Source: an uncultured Planctomycetota bacterium
GTDB lineage: Bacteria; Planctomycetota; Phycisphaerae; UBA1845; UTPLA1
Direction of reading: 5' to 3'
Assembly: GCA_900696465.1 (NCBI GenBank)
Contig: CAADGE010000040.1
Coordinates: 1-64,000 of the forward strand
Length of the DNA stretch: 64,000 nt
The position numbers were made by a program, and so were the translations under genes. This document shows, in pieces, positions 62,216-64,000 of the stretch. The notes beneath the pieces were generated by a model that worked only from the letters and a program-made list of their open reading frames with translations, did no database searches and was not told the origin of the DNA. Each line of letters opens with the position of its first letter. Position 1 is the stretch's first letter.

Positions 62216-62578
62216 TCAGTCAGCGTGCGAAGACAGCGCGTCGGATGCATGCTTCGCGACGTGTTCATACAGCGTCGCCAGAAAGCCCATCACCGGGAAG
62301 CCGCCGCGCGGAAATGGCAGCGGGCCGAGCAGTTTGAGCACCGGCGTGCGATCGTTTTCAGGAAAGCTTTCAAAAGCGGATAGGTCCTGCGCAGCGTGCC
62401 AGAAGCGGGCGGGGTCGGCGGGCAGATTGACCTCTCGCGATCGGCCGATCGTGCCGCGTTGGGTGGCATGGCTGCGGCTCTGGGCTGCTATGCCGGAAAT
62501 AGCGCGTTGTGTGCGCTTCGAACCGCGCGCGTCGGAGCAGGGCGGTTTGGATTGATCGCGCGAATGCTTCTTCTTCAT
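62216..62578 (-). CDS. Small protein of unknown function
   Basis: This 120-residue protein (ATG 62578; ATG 62590 also possible) has a basic, disordered first half. A compact C-terminal half contains PADPARFWHAAQDLSAFESF, then KLLGPLPFPRGGFPVMGFLA and TLYEHVAKHA. The second half looks like a folded, conserved domain, but I cannot name it. It lies downstream of the SNF2 helicase gene on the same strand with 91 bases between, so it may be co-transcribed. Confidence 0.5.
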   Translation of the reverse strand: MKKKHSRDQSKPPCSDARGSKRTQRAISGIAAQSRSHATQRGTIGRSREVNLPADPARFWHAAQDLSAFESFPENDRTPVLKLLGPLPFPRGGFPVMGFLATLYEHVAKHASDALSSHAD

Positions 62579-62669
62579 GCCGTGTTCCATTTTGCACCGG
62601 CTATCCGCCGGTGCCCCGTCGCTGCACCAGGGTGGGTTTTGCCCACCAACTCGCAGCTTAACGATTCAC

Positions 62670-64000
62670 TCATGACTCCGCGACGGCTTCCGCGGAGAGG
62701 GCCAGGTGCTCGCGCAGTTCCGCCGTCGAAAGATTCGTCAGCCATTCGTCGCCGCTGCCGACGATCCGATCCGCCAGGGCGCTCTTCTCGGCAAGCAGCT
62801 TGTCGATCCGTTCTTCCACCGTTCCGATGCACACGAACTTGTGGACCTGCACGCGGCGCGTCTGCCCGATGCGGTGCACGCGGTCAGCCGCCTGTTCCTC
62901 CACGGCCGGATTCCACCAGCGGTCGAAGTGGAAGACGTGGTTTGCCCGCGTGAGGTTCAGCCCGAAGCCGCCGGCCTTGAGCGAGAGCAGAAAGATACGC
63001 TGGCGGCCGGCATCATCCTGAAAGGCGTCGATCATCTGCTGGCGTTTCTTCATGGGCGTGCCGCCATGGAGGAAGGCGATTTCCTGCCGGAGGCGGTCCT
63101 GCATGAGCTGCTGCAGGAGCGTGCCCATCTCACGATACTGCGTGAACACCAGGGCGCAGTCGCCCTCGTCGAGCACCTCTTCGAGCATCTCGATGAGTCG
63201 TTCGCATTTGCCGCTGCGATCGTCGAGCGGGCTGCTCTGTCGAAGGAAATGCGCCGGATGGTTGCAGATCTGCTTGAGCCGTGTGAGGGCCGCGAGGATC
63301 AGACCGCGGCGGCGGATGCCGGTGGCCCGATCGACTTCATCCAGCGTGTCGGCCACGGTTCGCTCGTAGAGCGCCGCCTGCTCGGGCGTCAGATTGCAGT
63401 AGACGCGCATCTCCATCTTTTCAGGTAGGTCGCAGGCCACCGCGGGGTCGCCCTTGAGCCGGCGTAGGACGAACGGACGGATCAGACGTCGAAGCTGCTC
63501 GGCGCGCTGGCTGTCGCCCATCTTTTCGATCGGTACTGCAAAGCGGCTGCGAAACTGCGTGGCATTGCCGAGCAGACCGGGGTTGAGCATTTCCATAATG
63601 GACCACAATTCATGGAGATGATTTTCGACCGGCGTACCGGTCAGCGCGACGCGGTGCGGCGCGGAGAGCGATCGGAGGGCGATGGTCTGCTGGGCGGAGG
63701 GGTTCTTGACCTTCTGGGCCTCATCGAGTGCGATTCGATGCCAGTCGATCCGCGAGAAATCCTTGAGCTCGCGGCCGGCCAGGCCGTAGGTAGTCAGGAC
63801 GACATCGCTCTCGTGTGCTGCATCGAGCAATGCCTGGCCAGAGAGGCGGAGCGGTCCGTGATGCACGAGGACGCGGAGGGACGGCGCGAAGCGCTCGATC
63901 TCTCGTTCCCAGTTGCCGACGACGGACATCGGGGCGAAGAGTAGTGTCGGCCCGACGCGCTTCCCATCGCGCCGTTCGTGGAGGAGGAGGGCGATAAGCT
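62670..64000 (-). CDS. SNF2-family DEAD/DEAH-box helicase (C-terminal part)
   Basis: The frame is open to the right edge: the sequence before residue MSVVGNW reads [21 protein letters not shown], so the N-terminus and Walker A lie outside. The 443 visible residues contain motif II as [10 protein letters not shown] (DEAQ), motif [23 protein letters not shown], and [10 protein letters not shown]. The helicase C-domain has [39 protein letters not shown] and [20 protein letters not shown], then RIGQTR (motif VI). It belongs to the bacterial RapA/HepA-related SNF2 group with a DNA-translocase role, target unknown. Confidence 0.93.
   Translation of the reverse strand, partial: LIALLLHERRDGKRVGPTLLFAPMSVVGNWEREIERFAPSLRVLVHHGPLRLSGQALLDAAHESDVVLTTYGLAGRELKDFSRIDWHRIALDEAQKVKNPSAQQTIALRSLSAPHRVALTGTPVENHLHELWSIMEMLNPGLLGNATQFRSRFAVPIEKMGDSQRAEQLRRLIRPFVLRRLKGDPAVACDLPEKMEMRVYCNLTPEQAALYERTVADTLDEVDRATGIRRRGLILAALTRLKQICNHPAHFLRQSSPLDDRSGKCERLIEMLEEVLDEGDCALVFTQYREMGTLLQQLMQDRLRQEIAFLHGGTPMKKRQQMIDAFQDDAGRQRIFLLSLKAGGFGLNLTRANHVFHFDRWWNPAVEEQAADRVHRIGQTRRVQVHKFVCIGTVEERIDKLLAEKSALADRIVGSGDEWLTNLSTAELREHLALSAEAVAES

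Overview
The window looks like a chromosomal segment of a GC-rich planctomycete, most likely class Phycisphaerae (inference). The reasons are a 16S rRNA with planctomycete-type signatures (for example CCCTTAACGAGCG near 3254 and a non-standard EUB338 site at 2491-2508), a stand-alone 16S gene with no 23S/5S behind it, a dockerin-like C-terminus at the left edge, and a long single-strand flagellar block of the kind seen in that group. No insertion sequence, prophage or CRISPR array was seen.

Left part (1-11.2 kb): the end of a dockerin-like protein, a HupE/UreJ-type membrane protein, and a complete solitary 16S unit. That unit has an AT-rich upstream tract, a consensus promoter (1510-1537), a highly folded leader with a boxA antitermination site, a leader/trailer processing stem (1861-1888 with 3801-3830) and its own terminator (3843-3885). 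On the minus strand follow an AarF/UbiB-type kinase, a Ser/Thr kinase, an LptB-like ABC ATPase and an unusual signal peptidase I. A diacylglycerol-kinase-family gene then reads rightward.

Central part (11.7-41.6 kb): almost 30 kb of plus-strand genes dominated by flagellar biogenesis. A TPR membrane protein, a FlgN-like protein, a FlrB-like histidine kinase and a FlrC-like sigma-54 activator precede flgB-flgC-fliE-fliF-fliG-fliH-fliI-fliJ-motE-like-fliK-flgD-flgE-flbD-fliL-fliN-fliO-fliP-fliQ-fliR-flhB-flhA-flhF-flhG and a FliA/WhiG sigma factor. A textbook -24/-12 site lies directly before flgB and another before the sigma factor, so the activator probably drives the block and the sigma factor relays control to late genes. 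fliM, motA and motB are absent from their usual place. A thiolase-fold synthase (FabH/OleA type) ends the block.

Right part (41.9-64 kb): galE (minus); a pair of tandem 48-residue hydrophobic peptides with their own promoter and terminator (the best candidate for something undescribed); and a minus-strand information-processing operon reading tRNA-Gln, glmU (uridyltransferase part only), prs, rplY/ctc, pth, rpsF, ssb, rpsR, rplI, dnaB. Then come a phosphomannomutase-like protein that lacks the catalytic serine and carries a Cys4 cluster, acs with a perfect sigma-54 site, a DUF3052 gene behind a structured leader, a HAD phosphatase, a LolA-like secreted protein, a DUF192 protein, a 540-residue protein of unknown function, a family 2 glycosyltransferase, a TPR lipoprotein, a small conserved-looking protein, and the C-terminal part of a SNF2 helicase that runs off the right edge.

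All functional names are from reading motifs by eye; no database search was run.
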